Below are positions 1 through 7,112 of a stretch of 42,872 nt of DNA, piece by piece. The translations under genes were made by a program, and so were the position numbers. Position 1 is the first letter of the stretch, and every line of letters begins with the position of its first letter. Location: NCBI GenBank assembly GCA_018267055.1, contig JAFDZF010000174.1, forward strand, positions 1 through 42,872, given 5' to 3'. The notes under the pieces are model-generated. The model was given only the letters and a program-made list of their open reading frames with translations. It did no database searches and was not told where the DNA came from. Source of the DNA: Bacteroidota bacterium. GTDB lineage: Bacteria > Bacteroidota > Bacteroidia > Flavobacteriales_F > PHOS-HE28.

Positions 1-1
1 G

Positions 2-754
2 GGCGGGCAGCGCGGCACCGCCGACATGCGGGGCGACATCGATTTCAAGCACCTCTGGTTCGCCTACGACGATGAGCACTTCGTGCTGAAGGACATCTCC
101 TTCACCGCCCGCAGCGGCGAGATGATCGCCCTGGTGGGCGCCACCGGTAGCGGCAAGAGCAGCATCGTGAACGTGCTGAGCCGTGCGTACGAGTACCAGA
201 AAGGGGAGGTGCTCATCGATGGGCACGACATCCGGCAGTACCGGCTGGACGAGCTGCGCAAGAGCGTGTCGGTGGTGCTGCAGGACGTGTTCCTGTTCAG
301 CGACACGGTGCACAACAACATCACGCTGAACGACGACACCATCACCCGCGAGGAGGTGGTGGAGGCGGCGAAGGCCGTGGGCGCGCACGACTTCATCATG
401 CGGCTGCCCAACGGCTACGATACCGACGTGCGCGAGCGCGGCAGCGTGCTCAGCGTGGGCCAGCGGCAGCTGCTCGCCTTCATCCGCGCCTACGTGAACA
501 AGCCGAAGATCCTGGTGCTGGACGAGGCCACCAGCAGCGTGGACAGCATGAGCGAGCAGCTGATCCAGGAGGCCACCGAGCGCATCACCAAGGGGCGCTC
601 CAGCATCGTGATCGCGCACCGCCTCAGTACGGTGCAGAACGCCGACCGTATCCTGGTCATCGGCGAGGGCGGCATCATCGAGCAGGGCTCGCACCAGGAG
701 CTGCTCGCCACCGACGGCGCCTACCGCAAGCTGTACGAGCTGCAGTTCCGCTAG
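2..754 (+). CDS. ABC exporter ATP-binding domain (C-terminal part of gene)
   Basis: This is the nucleotide-binding end of an ABC transporter, which hydrolyses ATP to drive export across the inner membrane. The frame is open to the window edge, so the start and any fused membrane domain lie upstream; the first ATG at 26 is internal to the fold. About 250 residues are visible. Walker A reads GATGSGKSS near residue 46, the signature is LSVGQRQ in place of LSGGQ, Walker B is ILVLDEATSS, and the H-loop is IVIAHRLST. The order and the ending in LYELQF fit the MdlB/MsbA-like half-transporters with a fused permease that are common in Bacteroidota. The substrate cannot be told from this part. Confidence 0.93.
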   Translation, partial: GGQRGTADMRGDIDFKHLWFAYDDEHFVLKDISFTARSGEMIALVGATGSGKSSIVNVLSRAYEYQKGEVLIDGHDIRQYRLDELRKSVSVVLQDVFLFSDTVHNNITLNDDTITREEVVEAAKAVGAHDFIMRLPNGYDTDVRERGSVLSVGQRQLLAFIRAYVNKPKILVLDEATSSVDSMSEQLIQEATERITKGRSSIVIAHRLSTVQNADRILVIGEGGIIEQGSHQELLATDGAYRKLYELQFR

Positions 755-798
755 ATCTTGTCCGGGTCCCGGCCGGCATGGATGCGCCCGGCCCCGGA

Positions 799-1296
799 TC
801 AGGCGCGGTCACGCGCCTCCAAGGTGCGCAGCAGTCGCGCGTCATGGAAGACATACAGGTGCCCACCCAGGTCGTAGGCCAGGCTGTTGGGCAGGATATC
901 GCCCGGCCCCATTTCCTCGGCCACCAGGAAGGTCACCCGTGCACCATTGTCGAACACCAGGGTGCAGCGTTCCACGATGCCCGCCTCCTCATCCAGGTGG
1001 GTCAGCTCCAGCGCGCTCACACGATGGGGCAGGTAAGGGGCCCATCGGTCCGATGCGTCCCGAACGGTCACCCTTTCCTGTTCCAGGAACTCGGGCCGCT
1101 CGTACAGCCCTTCGTCCATCTCGAAGAACTCATTGTCCGTCCAGCGGAAGTTCCAGGCATAGCCATTGTCCATCAGGAGGTGGACGCCGGCATCCACCGT
1201 GTCGAACCCGTCGAAGTGGGCGGGGCCCTGCGGATCGTTCACCTCGCTGTACCGCACGCGGGTGATGCGTGCGCCGATGATGTGCTGCTTGTCCAT
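799..1296 (-). CDS. Hypothetical protein, 165 aa
   Basis: I do not recognise this protein. It is acidic and soluble, has no signal peptide or membrane segment, and is rich in aromatic and acidic residues (WNFRWTDNEFFEMDEG near residues 47-62). It ends 44 bp from the stop of the rightward ABC gene, so the two converge. Upstream on the same strand, 74 bp away, lies the nitrobindin-like gene; the two could share a transcript. Codon use and GC match the surrounding core genes, which supports it as a real gene. It lacks a clear catalytic motif. Confidence 0.7.
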   Translation of the reverse strand: MDKQHIIGARITRVRYSEVNDPQGPAHFDGFDTVDAGVHLLMDNGYAWNFRWTDNEFFEMDEGLYERPEFLEQERVTVRDASDRWAPYLPHRVSALELTHLDEEAGIVERCTLVFDNGARVTFLVAEEMGPGDILPNSLAYDLGGHLYVFHDARLLRTLEARDRA

Positions 1297-1370
1297 GGCG
1301 GAGATGAGGCGGGGTGGGTGCTTGCGAGCGGTACGAGCCGCAGTTCCGGCAGCGATCCATCGATCCCCGC

Positions 1371-2036
1371 TCAGGGGTGGGGCTGTCCGTTGGCGGCCGC
1401 CTGTTGGGCCGCTTGCGCCGTGGGGTTCGGCGTGGGGGCGCCGATCCGCGTAAGCGTGTTGTGGTCGGTGTGCAGGAACGGTTCCGGCCGGTCCGGTATG
1501 TGGAGGATCGTCCGCTGCTCGTAGGACCAGGTCCGGTCATCGTGGATGGTCACGTCGATCGTGTAGCGCTCCGTCCGGAAGGCCTGCTCCAGGAAGGGGT
1601 TGGAGCTGATCCCATTGACGGTGGAGCCGCGCACGGCTTCCAGGTGGAACGTTCGGGCATCGGCGGCCGCGCGGCCCATGGCCAGCGCGGTCTGCCCGCG
1701 CGGTATCGCCAGCGTCTGGATCACCGTGCCGGTGGCCGGCTCCCAAAGCCAGTAGCCCACCTGGTCGTGGAAGGCCTCCACCTCGCCCGGCTTCACGATG
1801 CGGGTGTGGTAGCGCAGGCCATAGAACAGCTGCGGCCCATTGGTCTGCGCGTCGATCGGCTGCAGTTCGATGCGCTCCACGTACCGGTTGCTTTCCGTGC
1901 CGGTGACCACGGGGTGGATGTCCAGCCCTTGCGCGCTGGTCCAGATCCCGGCCAGGCCGGCCAGCGGACCCAGGTTGGCCAGCGTGTGCACGTCCGGAAC
2001 GGGTTCCGTGTAGATGTCCTTCGGGTGGTCGGTCAT
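1371..2036 (-). CDS. Nitrobindin-like heme-binding beta-barrel protein
   Basis: The protein of 221 aa resembles the nitrobindin/THAP4-like (formerly DUF1794) beta-barrel family, whose members bind heme or small hydrophobic ligands. The family look comes from an N-terminal LAGLAGIW segment, the repeated aromatic strands (LFYGLRYHTRI, VGYWLWEP), and a long middle ending in strands with TYDVTIH-like pattern. The ATG at 2036 is preferred over the farther start at 2174 because it precedes the conserved fold, and AAGGAG lies 13 nt upstream. The C-terminus is a Pro/Gln/Ala-rich tail of about 20 residues. It is transcribed divergently from the M48 protease gene. The family call is moderate; heme ligation is not shown by the sequence. 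Confidence 0.7.
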   Translation of the reverse strand: MTDHPKDIYTEPVPDVHTLANLGPLAGLAGIWTSAQGLDIHPVVTGTESNRYVERIELQPIDAQTNGPQLFYGLRYHTRIVKPGEVEAFHDQVGYWLWEPATGTVIQTLAIPRGQTALAMGRAAADARTFHLEAVRGSTVNGISSNPFLEQAFRTERYTIDVTIHDDRTWSYEQRTILHIPDRPEPFLHTDHNTLTRIGAPTPNPTAQAAQQAAANGQPHP

Positions 2037-2211
2037 GGTGGTGGGCGTGTCTCCTTGCGGGTGAACGCCAAGATCGCGGTTCCGTCGGTATGGACGTGCC
2101 GCAGCCCCGCCATTGTTCCGGGCCGGTCGCCGCATCCGCCAAGGGCGCATGTGGCCAGATGCTCGTGCCAGCAAGGAAGATCACCGGGAGGCGTGATCGG
2201 TCGGCAGTGCC

Positions 2212-2219
2212 TATCTCTG
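2212..2219 (+). promoter_or_regulatory. Putative -7 box for the M48 protease gene
   Basis: TATCTCTG differs at one position from the Bacteroidota TAnnTTTG element and ends four bases before the GTG start. No matching -33 TTG is evident. The call rests on recurrence of the same layout at other genes in the window. Confidence 0.4.
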
Positions 2220-2223
2220 CATC

Positions 2224-3363
2224 GTGACCCTTGGGATATCGCTCCTGGCCGGTGTCGTCGGTTGGCTGGTGATGGCCGCACGCAACCTGGTCGCATTGGC
2301 TCCGGTACGGAAGGCCCGGGGTGTGCACTGGAGCGACCGCGCCCGGTCGCTTTGGCCGGTCCGTACCGGTGCCGCGTTCATGCTCTATGGGCTGCCTTTC
2401 ATCATCGGTATCGGTATCCCTTTCCTCCACCACCCGCTCCAGCGCGTGGTCTGTGGTATCGCCGTTTTCTTCGGGGCCATGCTGGGCACCTTTTCCATCG
2501 AGCGCACGGTGAGGCCCGGCCTTCAGTGGGGGCATTGGGTACGGCAAGCGCTGGCCGCCCACCTCCCGATCTTCATCCTGGCGGTGAACCTGGTCTTGGC
2601 GATACTGCTCATGCCGACGCAATTCGGGCCCAGGATGGCATGCGTGGTCGTGGTCCACTTCACCGTCCGATACTTGTTCCTGGCCGGTATCCACTATCGG
2701 GTGTTGCGGTGGGTGGGCCTGTTACGGCCGGCAGGAGAGCGGCTTCGCTCCCTTGTCACAGCCACTGCCCTGGGTATGCAGCAGCCGGTCCCCAGCACCA
2801 GCGAGCAGCAGAGCGATGTGGCGCAGGCATGGGCATTGCCGCTCCAGCACGAACTGATCTTCACCACGGGCTTGTTGGCCATTTGCACGGATGAGGAGGT
2901 CGGGGCCGTTGTTGCACATGAGATGGCCCATTTGTCCGAATCCCGGGCGATGCTGGCGGGACGGATCCTGGCCTGGTCCCTTCCCTCCATGCTCATTTTC
3001 ATTCCGCCGATGGTGCAGTGGTCCGGGCCTCCAAGTGCCATCCTCCTGCTGCTCGTTTATTTCCTGGCGCATCGTGCATGGCAGCACTACAGTAAGCGGA
3101 TGGAGGAACGGGCGGACAGGGCCGCAACGGCAAGCGAGCAGGATGCAGGGGCATATGCCAGGGCTTTGTGCAAGATCTACGAGGCCGACCTTGTGCCTGC
3201 CGTTAACGCGGGCAAGCGTGCCTCCCATCCGGACCTCTACGACCGCATGATCGCAGCTGGGGTCACGCCGGACTTTCCTCGACCGGCCAAGCCGGAGCAT
3301 GCCTCCTTTGTAGGCGTTGCCTGTTTGGTGCTGCTGTTCATAGCCGTGCTGCTGTACCAGTGA
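2224..3363 (+). CDS. M48-family membrane metalloprotease
   Basis: This is a probable zinc metalloprotease of the Ste24/HtpX (M48) group, acting at the inner membrane. In 379 residues there are hydrophobic segments near 1-18, 50-70, 76-92, 113-131 and 362-378. The zinc site HEMAH is at 232-236 inside AVVAHEMAHLSES, and a likely third ligand is Glu294 in MEERAD (family pattern ExxAD). Two further hydrophobic segments between 255 and 285 separate these motifs, as in HtpX-like proteins. The start is a GTG; it is supported by a TATCTCTG box (one mismatch to TAnnTTTG) four bases upstream and by the membrane helix that begins at once. The gene is divergent from the nitrobindin-like gene. Confidence 0.85.
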   Translation: MTLGISLLAGVVGWLVMAARNLVALAPVRKARGVHWSDRARSLWPVRTGAAFMLYGLPFIIGIGIPFLHHPLQRVVCGIAVFFGAMLGTFSIERTVRPGLQWGHWVRQALAAHLPIFILAVNLVLAILLMPTQFGPRMACVVVVHFTVRYLFLAGIHYRVLRWVGLLRPAGERLRSLVTATALGMQQPVPSTSEQQSDVAQAWALPLQHELIFTTGLLAICTDEEVGAVVAHEMAHLSESRAMLAGRILAWSLPSMLIFIPPMVQWSGPPSAILLLLVYFLAHRAWQHYSKRMEERADRAATASEQDAGAYARALCKIYEADLVPAVNAGKRASHPDLYDRMIAAGVTPDFPRPAKPEHASFVGVACLVLLFIAVLLYQ

Positions 3364-3486
3364 GCATCGGGTGACGGGCCGCAACGGGTCCCGGTCCACG
3401 CTTCGGTCTTGTAACGGTGGGGCCTTCCGCTTGCGCCAGGTAGGGTGCATGCCTGAGCGATCCGGAGCCGTTCGCGGGCGGGCACG

Positions 3487-3516
3487 AAAAAGCCCCGGTG
3501 GTCACCGGGGCTTTTC
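3487..3516 (-). terminator. Rho-independent terminator of the fibronectin-III-like gene
   Basis: A stem of ten base pairs (AGCCCCGGTG with CACCGGGGCT) has a very short centre. Read on the minus strand it is followed by a run of T residues. It lies about 20 bases beyond the stop codon of the 206-residue protein gene. Confidence 0.85.
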
Positions 3517-3537
3517 GCAAGAGGGGCGGTGGTGCGC

Positions 3538-4158
3538 TTACGCCGCGCGGCCCAGGGCCGGGTCGCACTGGGCGCCTTCGCCGGCGGTGCCGATGGCGCT
3601 GACGCAGAACCAGTAGGCCTTGTAGGGCTCCAGCTCCGTTACCAGGTGGGTGGCGCGGGTGGTGTAGCCCACGGCCTGCCAGTTCTTGCCCATGGCCGGG
3701 TCCTGGTCGGTCATCCACACCTGGTAGCCGCGGGCGCCGTACACCCTGTGCCAGCGCAGCTCCAGCTGGCCCTGCAGGCCGGTGATGCGGGCCTCCATCT
3801 TCTGGGCCGTGCCGGGTATGCCGATGGGCGTGGGCTGCTTCGCCAGCTCGAAGCCGCTGCCGGCCAGCTTGGCCGCATCGCCGTTGCACACGCTCCGCAC
3901 GTAGTCGGCCTGCGCGTGCAGGGCCACCTTGCAGCCGCCCAGCACCTTGTTGCGGGCCAGTTTGCTGGTGCGGCTCCCGTTGGTGGCCGCCTCGATGGCC
4001 TGCTCCAGATCGTCCGCCAGCGTGGTCATGTCGGCCAACGGCACCAGCGGGGTGGTGAAGTCGGCATTGCCCGTCATCTTGGCCACTGTATTGCGCATCA
4101 GCGCCAACACGACCACCGGACGGAGCTTCGAGAGCGAAAGCTTGATGTTCGCTTTCAT
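3538..4158 (-). CDS. Fibronectin type III-like domain protein, 206 aa
   Basis: The C-terminal half (about residues 115-200) reads as one fibronectin type III-like module: ELRWHRVYGARGYQVWMT, then a Tyr/Thr strand, then LEPYKAYWFCVSAIG. The N-terminal half (about 1-100) is helical and Ala/Leu-rich, without a signal peptide. Proteins of this size with a single Fn3 module after a helical region are frequent in Bacteroidota, and their role is unknown; surface or cell-wall binding is often assumed but is not shown here. The gene has its own terminator at 3487-3516. Its upstream flank holds the palindromic motifs and 66-bp repeats described separately. Confidence 0.75.
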   Translation of the reverse strand: MKANIKLSLSKLRPVVVLALMRNTVAKMTGNADFTTPLVPLADMTTLADDLEQAIEAATNGSRTSKLARNKVLGGCKVALHAQADYVRSVCNGDAAKLAGSGFELAKQPTPIGIPGTAQKMEARITGLQGQLELRWHRVYGARGYQVWMTDQDPAMGKNWQAVGYTTRATHLVTELEPYKAYWFCVSAIGTAGEGAQCDPALGRAA

Positions 4159-4261
4159 GGTGTTCGGGCGTTTGTTGGTCCGGGCGCCCAGCCGGGGGTT
4201 AAGTGGTTATGGCCGCTGCAACGGCGGGCCTGGCCGGGGCGGTTGCGGGGCAGGCGCGCCC

Positions 4262-4275
4262 ATGCCGGGCGGCAT
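4262..4275. repeat. Short inverted repeat ATGCCGGGCGGCAT, copy 1
   Basis: The arms ATGCCG and CGGCAT flank a two-base centre. An identical copy occurs at 4346-4359. The first half resembles the ATGCCGCCC start of each 66-bp repeat downstream. Confidence 0.6.
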
Positions 4276-4345
4276 AGCGTCCGGTGTTCGCGGACCGGCG
4301 CCTACAGCGAAGTATGGTGCAGCGCCATGCCGCATGGAATGATCC

Positions 4346-4359
4346 ATGCCGGGCGGCAT
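4346..4359. repeat. Short inverted repeat ATGCCGGGCGGCAT, copy 2
   Basis: Identical to the element at 4262-4275, 84 bp apart. Both lie between the fibronectin-III-like gene and the 66-bp tandem array, and could be degenerate outliers of that array. Confidence 0.6.
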
Positions 4360-4400
4360 GCGGCCTGGCGCGGCCGGTGGTATGCCCGTCCACGTGCTCC

Positions 4401-4836
4401 ATGCCGCCCGTACCCGAAGCCTGATGCACCCGGATGATGCCCATCCTCCACCCATCCTATGACCCCATGCCGCCCATACCAGAGGCCTGATGCACCCGGA
4501 CGATGTCCATCATGCACCCATCCCAAGGCCCCATGCCGCCCATACCCGAAGCCTGATGCACCCGGACGATGCCCATCCTCCACCCATCCCAAGGCCCCAT
4601 GCCGCCCATACCCGAAGCCTGATGCACCCGGATGACGCCCATCCTCCACCCATCCCAAGGCCCTATGCCGCCCATACCAGAGGCCTGACGCACCCGGATG
4701 ATGCCCATCCTCCACCCATCCCAAGGCCCCATGCCGCCCATACCAGAGGCCTGATGCACCCGGACAATGTCCATCCTCCACCCATCCCAAGGCCCGATGC
4801 AACCCATACCGATAGCCTGATGCACCCGGACCACGC
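4401..4836. repeat. 66-bp tandem repeat array, six full copies and one partial
   Basis: The unit starts with ATGCCGCCC at 4401, 4467, 4533, 4599, 4665, 4731 and (degenerate, ATGCAACCC) 4797: exactly 66 bp each time. The copies differ at a few positions (CCCGAA or CCAGAG, ATG or ACG, CCC or TCC). Because 66 is divisible by three, several frames stay open on both strands for 150-235 codons, so open frames here are not evidence of coding. No spacer separates the copies, so this is a minisatellite and not a CRISPR array. Each full unit contains a seven-codon ATG-to-TGA micro-frame. Function unknown; copy number probably varies between strains. Confidence 0.92.
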
Positions 4837-4900
4837 CGACCAGCAGCCCTACCGAAAGCCCGATGCCACCCGAAAGGAGAGGAGCAAACCCACGCACAGC

Positions 4901-4980
4901 CCGCCGCTTGGCCCTTGCCACCTGCCCCTGCCAATTGCCCCTGCCACCTGCCCCTGCCGACCGCCGCTTGCCACCTGCCT
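4901..4980. repeat. Low-complexity CCTGCC-rich tract with a 60-bp direct repeat
   Basis: CCGCCGCTTG occurs at 4901-4910 and 4961-4970, and CCACCTGCCCCTGCC-type words recur in between. The tract follows the 66-bp array and ends just before the XRE regulator stop codon. No gene is supported here. Confidence 0.6.
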
Positions 4981-4992
4981 TTTCCCCTCACA

Positions 4993-5235
4993 CTACGCCG
5001 GAAAATCACGCAGCACCTGCTGCACCAGCTCCGCCTGCGTGCGGTAGGGGTGGGTCAGGTGCTCGTGGGTGCAGTGCAGCACGCGCAGCAGGCGCACCAC
5101 GGTGGTGTAGCTGGGTTCGCGCAGCCCTTCCTCAATGCGGCTCAGGGTGCTTTGGGCAATGCCCACTTCGCGGGCCACATAGTGCTGCTTGTATCCGCGC
5201 AGGGTGCGGATGGTGCGGATGCGCGTGCCTACCAT
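4993..5235 (-). CDS. XRE-family helix-turn-helix regulator, 80 aa
   Basis: This small DNA-binding protein has one Cro/C1-type helix-turn-helix at about residues 14-34 (YKQHYVAREVGIAQSTLSRI), followed by EEGLREPS and helices that complete the five-helix fold. The C-terminal 20 residues may be a short dimerisation helix. I chose the ATG at 5235 because the fold begins at once; longer in-frame starts at 5295 and 5376 would add a basic, Cys-containing leader without family similarity. It is divergent from the RadC-like gene across 261 bp that holds an inverted repeat at 5351-5385, so it may control both genes. Such regulators often sit at the edge of mobile or defence loci. Confidence 0.8.
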   Translation of the reverse strand: MVGTRIRTIRTLRGYKQHYVAREVGIAQSTLSRIEEGLREPSYTTVVRLLRVLHCTHEHLTHPYRTQAELVQQVLRDFPA

Positions 5236-5350
5236 GGGGGTGCCTTGTGCTCGTACGCGGGAGGAGCAGGCGGCCGCGCGGTGTAAGTGGTGCATGAATG
5301 TAGGCGCGTGCCGCGGCCCGGCGCGTACCGCCTTCCCGGTAATTTCCGTT

Positions 5351-5385
5351 GATCGAACGAACGGTGTTTTGTTCATAGTTCGATC
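5351..5385. promoter_or_regulatory. Candidate operator: inverted repeat GATCGAAC / GTTCGATC
   Basis: Perfect eight-base arms (5351-5358 and 5378-5385) are separated by 19 bases of AT-richer sequence, between the divergent XRE regulator and the RadC-like gene. This is a typical place for an XRE operator overlapping a promoter. Binding is inferred only from position and symmetry. Confidence 0.4.
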
Positions 5386-5496
5386 TTGCGCCGGCCGATC
5401 GCGGGAACCATATTTGGCCGTATCGCATGCGACGGAAAACCTGCCAGCCGGCAGGCAGGGCCGTCGGACCAGCGATCCGCCCTATCCCCCCGTGCC

Positions 5497-6201
5497 ATGA
5501 CCATCCGCTTGACCAAGCAACAGCGCACCCGCATCCTCAACAGCACCGACCTGTATACCGTGATGCAGGCCATCTTCCGGCGCGAGCAGAAGATCGATCG
5601 CAACCGCGAGCACTTCTGGATCATGGGCCTGGCCAATGACCATACGTTGCTCTTCGTGGAGCTCATCGGCCTGGGCAGCATCCGCCGCGTGGGCGTGGAG
5701 CCCATGGACGTGTACAGCCTGGCCCTGCAAAAGCGCGCCGTGCGCATCGTGCTGGTGCACAACCACCCCAGCGGCAAGCTGGTGCCCAGCGAGGAGGACA
5801 AGGACCTTACGGACTACCTCATCCAGGTGGGCGTGTTCGTCAACGTGCCCGTGCTGGATCACCTCATCATCTCCGAAACGGCCTACTTCAGCTTTGCCGA
5901 TGGCGGCCTGCTGGAACAGTTGCAGGAGAGCCGCAAGCATGTGCTGCCCTACCAGGAGCGTTCGCGGCTGCTGAAGGACATCCGGACCAGTGAGGCTCGG
6001 GGGGAGGCAAGGGGGCTTGAGGCTGGTGAGGCTAAAAAGGCGAATGCGATAGCCTTGGCCATGAAGGCGAAAGGCATCGAGGTCGGCGTCATCGCCGAGG
6101 TCACTGGGCTTTCGGTGGCGAAGGTGAAAGGCCTCAAGTTGCCGAAGGCAAAGGCTGCGGGTTCAAAGGCTAAGGCGAAAGGCTCAAAGTCCAAGACATA
6201 G
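5497..6201 (+). CDS. RadC/JAB-domain protein with helical C-terminal tail
   Basis: The central part (about residues 20-140) is a JAB/MPN metalloprotease-type domain as in RadC: VHNHPSG at about 87-93, then acidic residues (SEEDKD) and the closing strand VLDHLIISE. It lacks the helix-hairpin-helix domain found at the N-terminus of standard RadC. The C-terminus differs: a repetitive EARGEARGLEAG stretch, then a helix pair (IALAMKAKGIEV, IAEVTGLSVAKVKGL) like the tails of Rpn/PD-(D/E)XK transposase-family proteins, then a Lys/Ala/Ser-rich end. The ATG at 5497 is preferred to an upstream TTG at 5386. RadC-like JAB proteins are common in mobile and defence-associated DNA; the biochemical role is unsettled. 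Confidence 0.85.
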   Translation: MTIRLTKQQRTRILNSTDLYTVMQAIFRREQKIDRNREHFWIMGLANDHTLLFVELIGLGSIRRVGVEPMDVYSLALQKRAVRIVLVHNHPSGKLVPSEEDKDLTDYLIQVGVFVNVPVLDHLIISETAYFSFADGGLLEQLQESRKHVLPYQERSRLLKDIRTSEARGEARGLEAGEAKKANAIALAMKAKGIEVGVIAEVTGLSVAKVKGLKLPKAKAAGSKAKAKGSKSKT

Positions 6202-6214
6202 ATAGGAGGGCGTT

Positions 6215-6940
6215 ATGGATCGTAAGGGCATGGCAGTGAGTATTGGCAAACGCATACTCACGGCGGATCAACGCAGTTCTTGGGGCGGCCTATCGCCGGC
6301 CCCGGCTACCAGTTGCTATTGGTCCGTCCATTATCGCGAACGGGTTATCGATGTCCTTCGAGCAAGAGCCCGATACTTGGTCGATACCACTTACATGTTC
6401 GCTCACTTCGAAGAATACCTGCGACAGAAGCGGTCGGACAGACCGGAGGATAAGTGTGAAGTCTATTGGACGGCCGAGTATTATGAAAAACCGATGGACC
6501 AGATCCGCATCATTGCAGCCGTCGAGAATTCACTTAAAGCCATGATGCTGGAGAGAGGATATATGGTGCACTATATCCGGGAAGCGGAAGACACTCGCCA
6601 CTTTGCTAAGATGCAAGCAGAGGGCCGCCCCGTTCCTATTGATGATTTTCTGCTCGTCCGAGACTTCATGACGGATGTCTATACCCATCATCCGGTTTTG
6701 GAGGGGCTAAGGAATGAGTGGAAAACCATAGAAGCGAAGCATTTGCTGATGGAACCGCTGACCACCCTGTTCAATATGGATGAGCAGTTCGTGCACCTAT
6801 TGAAGCGAATCCAGCGTGATAGGAACAGGGTGCACTTCATGATCGACTATCCCGGTGCGCATCGGGTCAATCAGTATATCGATGAATGGACTTTCGTGCG
6901 TGATCAATGTCGCTTATTGACGGAATCTGAGAAGCACTAG
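6215..6940 (+). CDS. Possible HEPN-like helical protein, 241 aa
   Basis: I do not recognise a named family with certainty. The protein is predicted mostly helical, with no signal or membrane segment. The segment AAVENSLKAMMLERGYMVHYI (about 101-121) resembles the helix pair of HEPN proteins, and RDRNRVH at 201-207 fits the HEPN nuclease signature R-x(4-6)-H. It starts 13 bp after the RadC-like stop and has a strong ribosome site (TAGGAGG, seven bases before the ATG), unusual in this window, where most genes lack one. The base composition is less GC-rich than the core genes. It is probably co-transcribed with the RadC-like gene. HEPN RNases act in toxin-antitoxin and abortive-infection systems; that role here is inferred. 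Confidence 0.65.
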   Translation: MDRKGMAVSIGKRILTADQRSSWGGLSPAPATSCYWSVHYRERVIDVLRARARYLVDTTYMFAHFEEYLRQKRSDRPEDKCEVYWTAEYYEKPMDQIRIIAAVENSLKAMMLERGYMVHYIREAEDTRHFAKMQAEGRPVPIDDFLLVRDFMTDVYTHHPVLEGLRNEWKTIEAKHLLMEPLTTLFNMDEQFVHLLKRIQRDRNRVHFMIDYPGAHRVNQYIDEWTFVRDQCRLLTESEKH

Positions 6941-7112
6941 ATCTTGGTCGGAGCCGAGATAGGGGCTGTAAGACAGGGTGGGCTTCAGGTGACATCAAGT
7001 TTAACGGCGGACGTCATAGAGTTGACTGTGCACTCAAATGCCATAATCGAAAATTGAGCTAGCACGTCAGGAAGATTCTCAATCGACAAGCGGATAGTGC
7101 GATTCTCGTCCT

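Noticed and set aside
2-754. Unusual LSVGQ signature of the ABC protein as a sign of lost activity
   Set aside because: LSVGQRQLL is, as I recall, a frequent variant in Bacteroidota exporters, and all other ATPase motifs are intact.
4401-4836. CRISPR array
   Set aside because: Units are directly adjacent with no unique spacers, the period is 66 bp, and no cas gene is near.
4302-5047. Long open frames through the 66-bp array on both strands, for example a Gly/Trp-rich 235-residue reading
   Set aside because: A repeat length divisible by three keeps frames open automatically. No signal peptide, ribosome site or composition bias favours any one frame.
6941-7112. A small RNA or gene in the gap between the two convergent HEPN-like genes
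   Set aside because: No open frame, strong hairpin or promoter-like box is visible; nothing can be supported.
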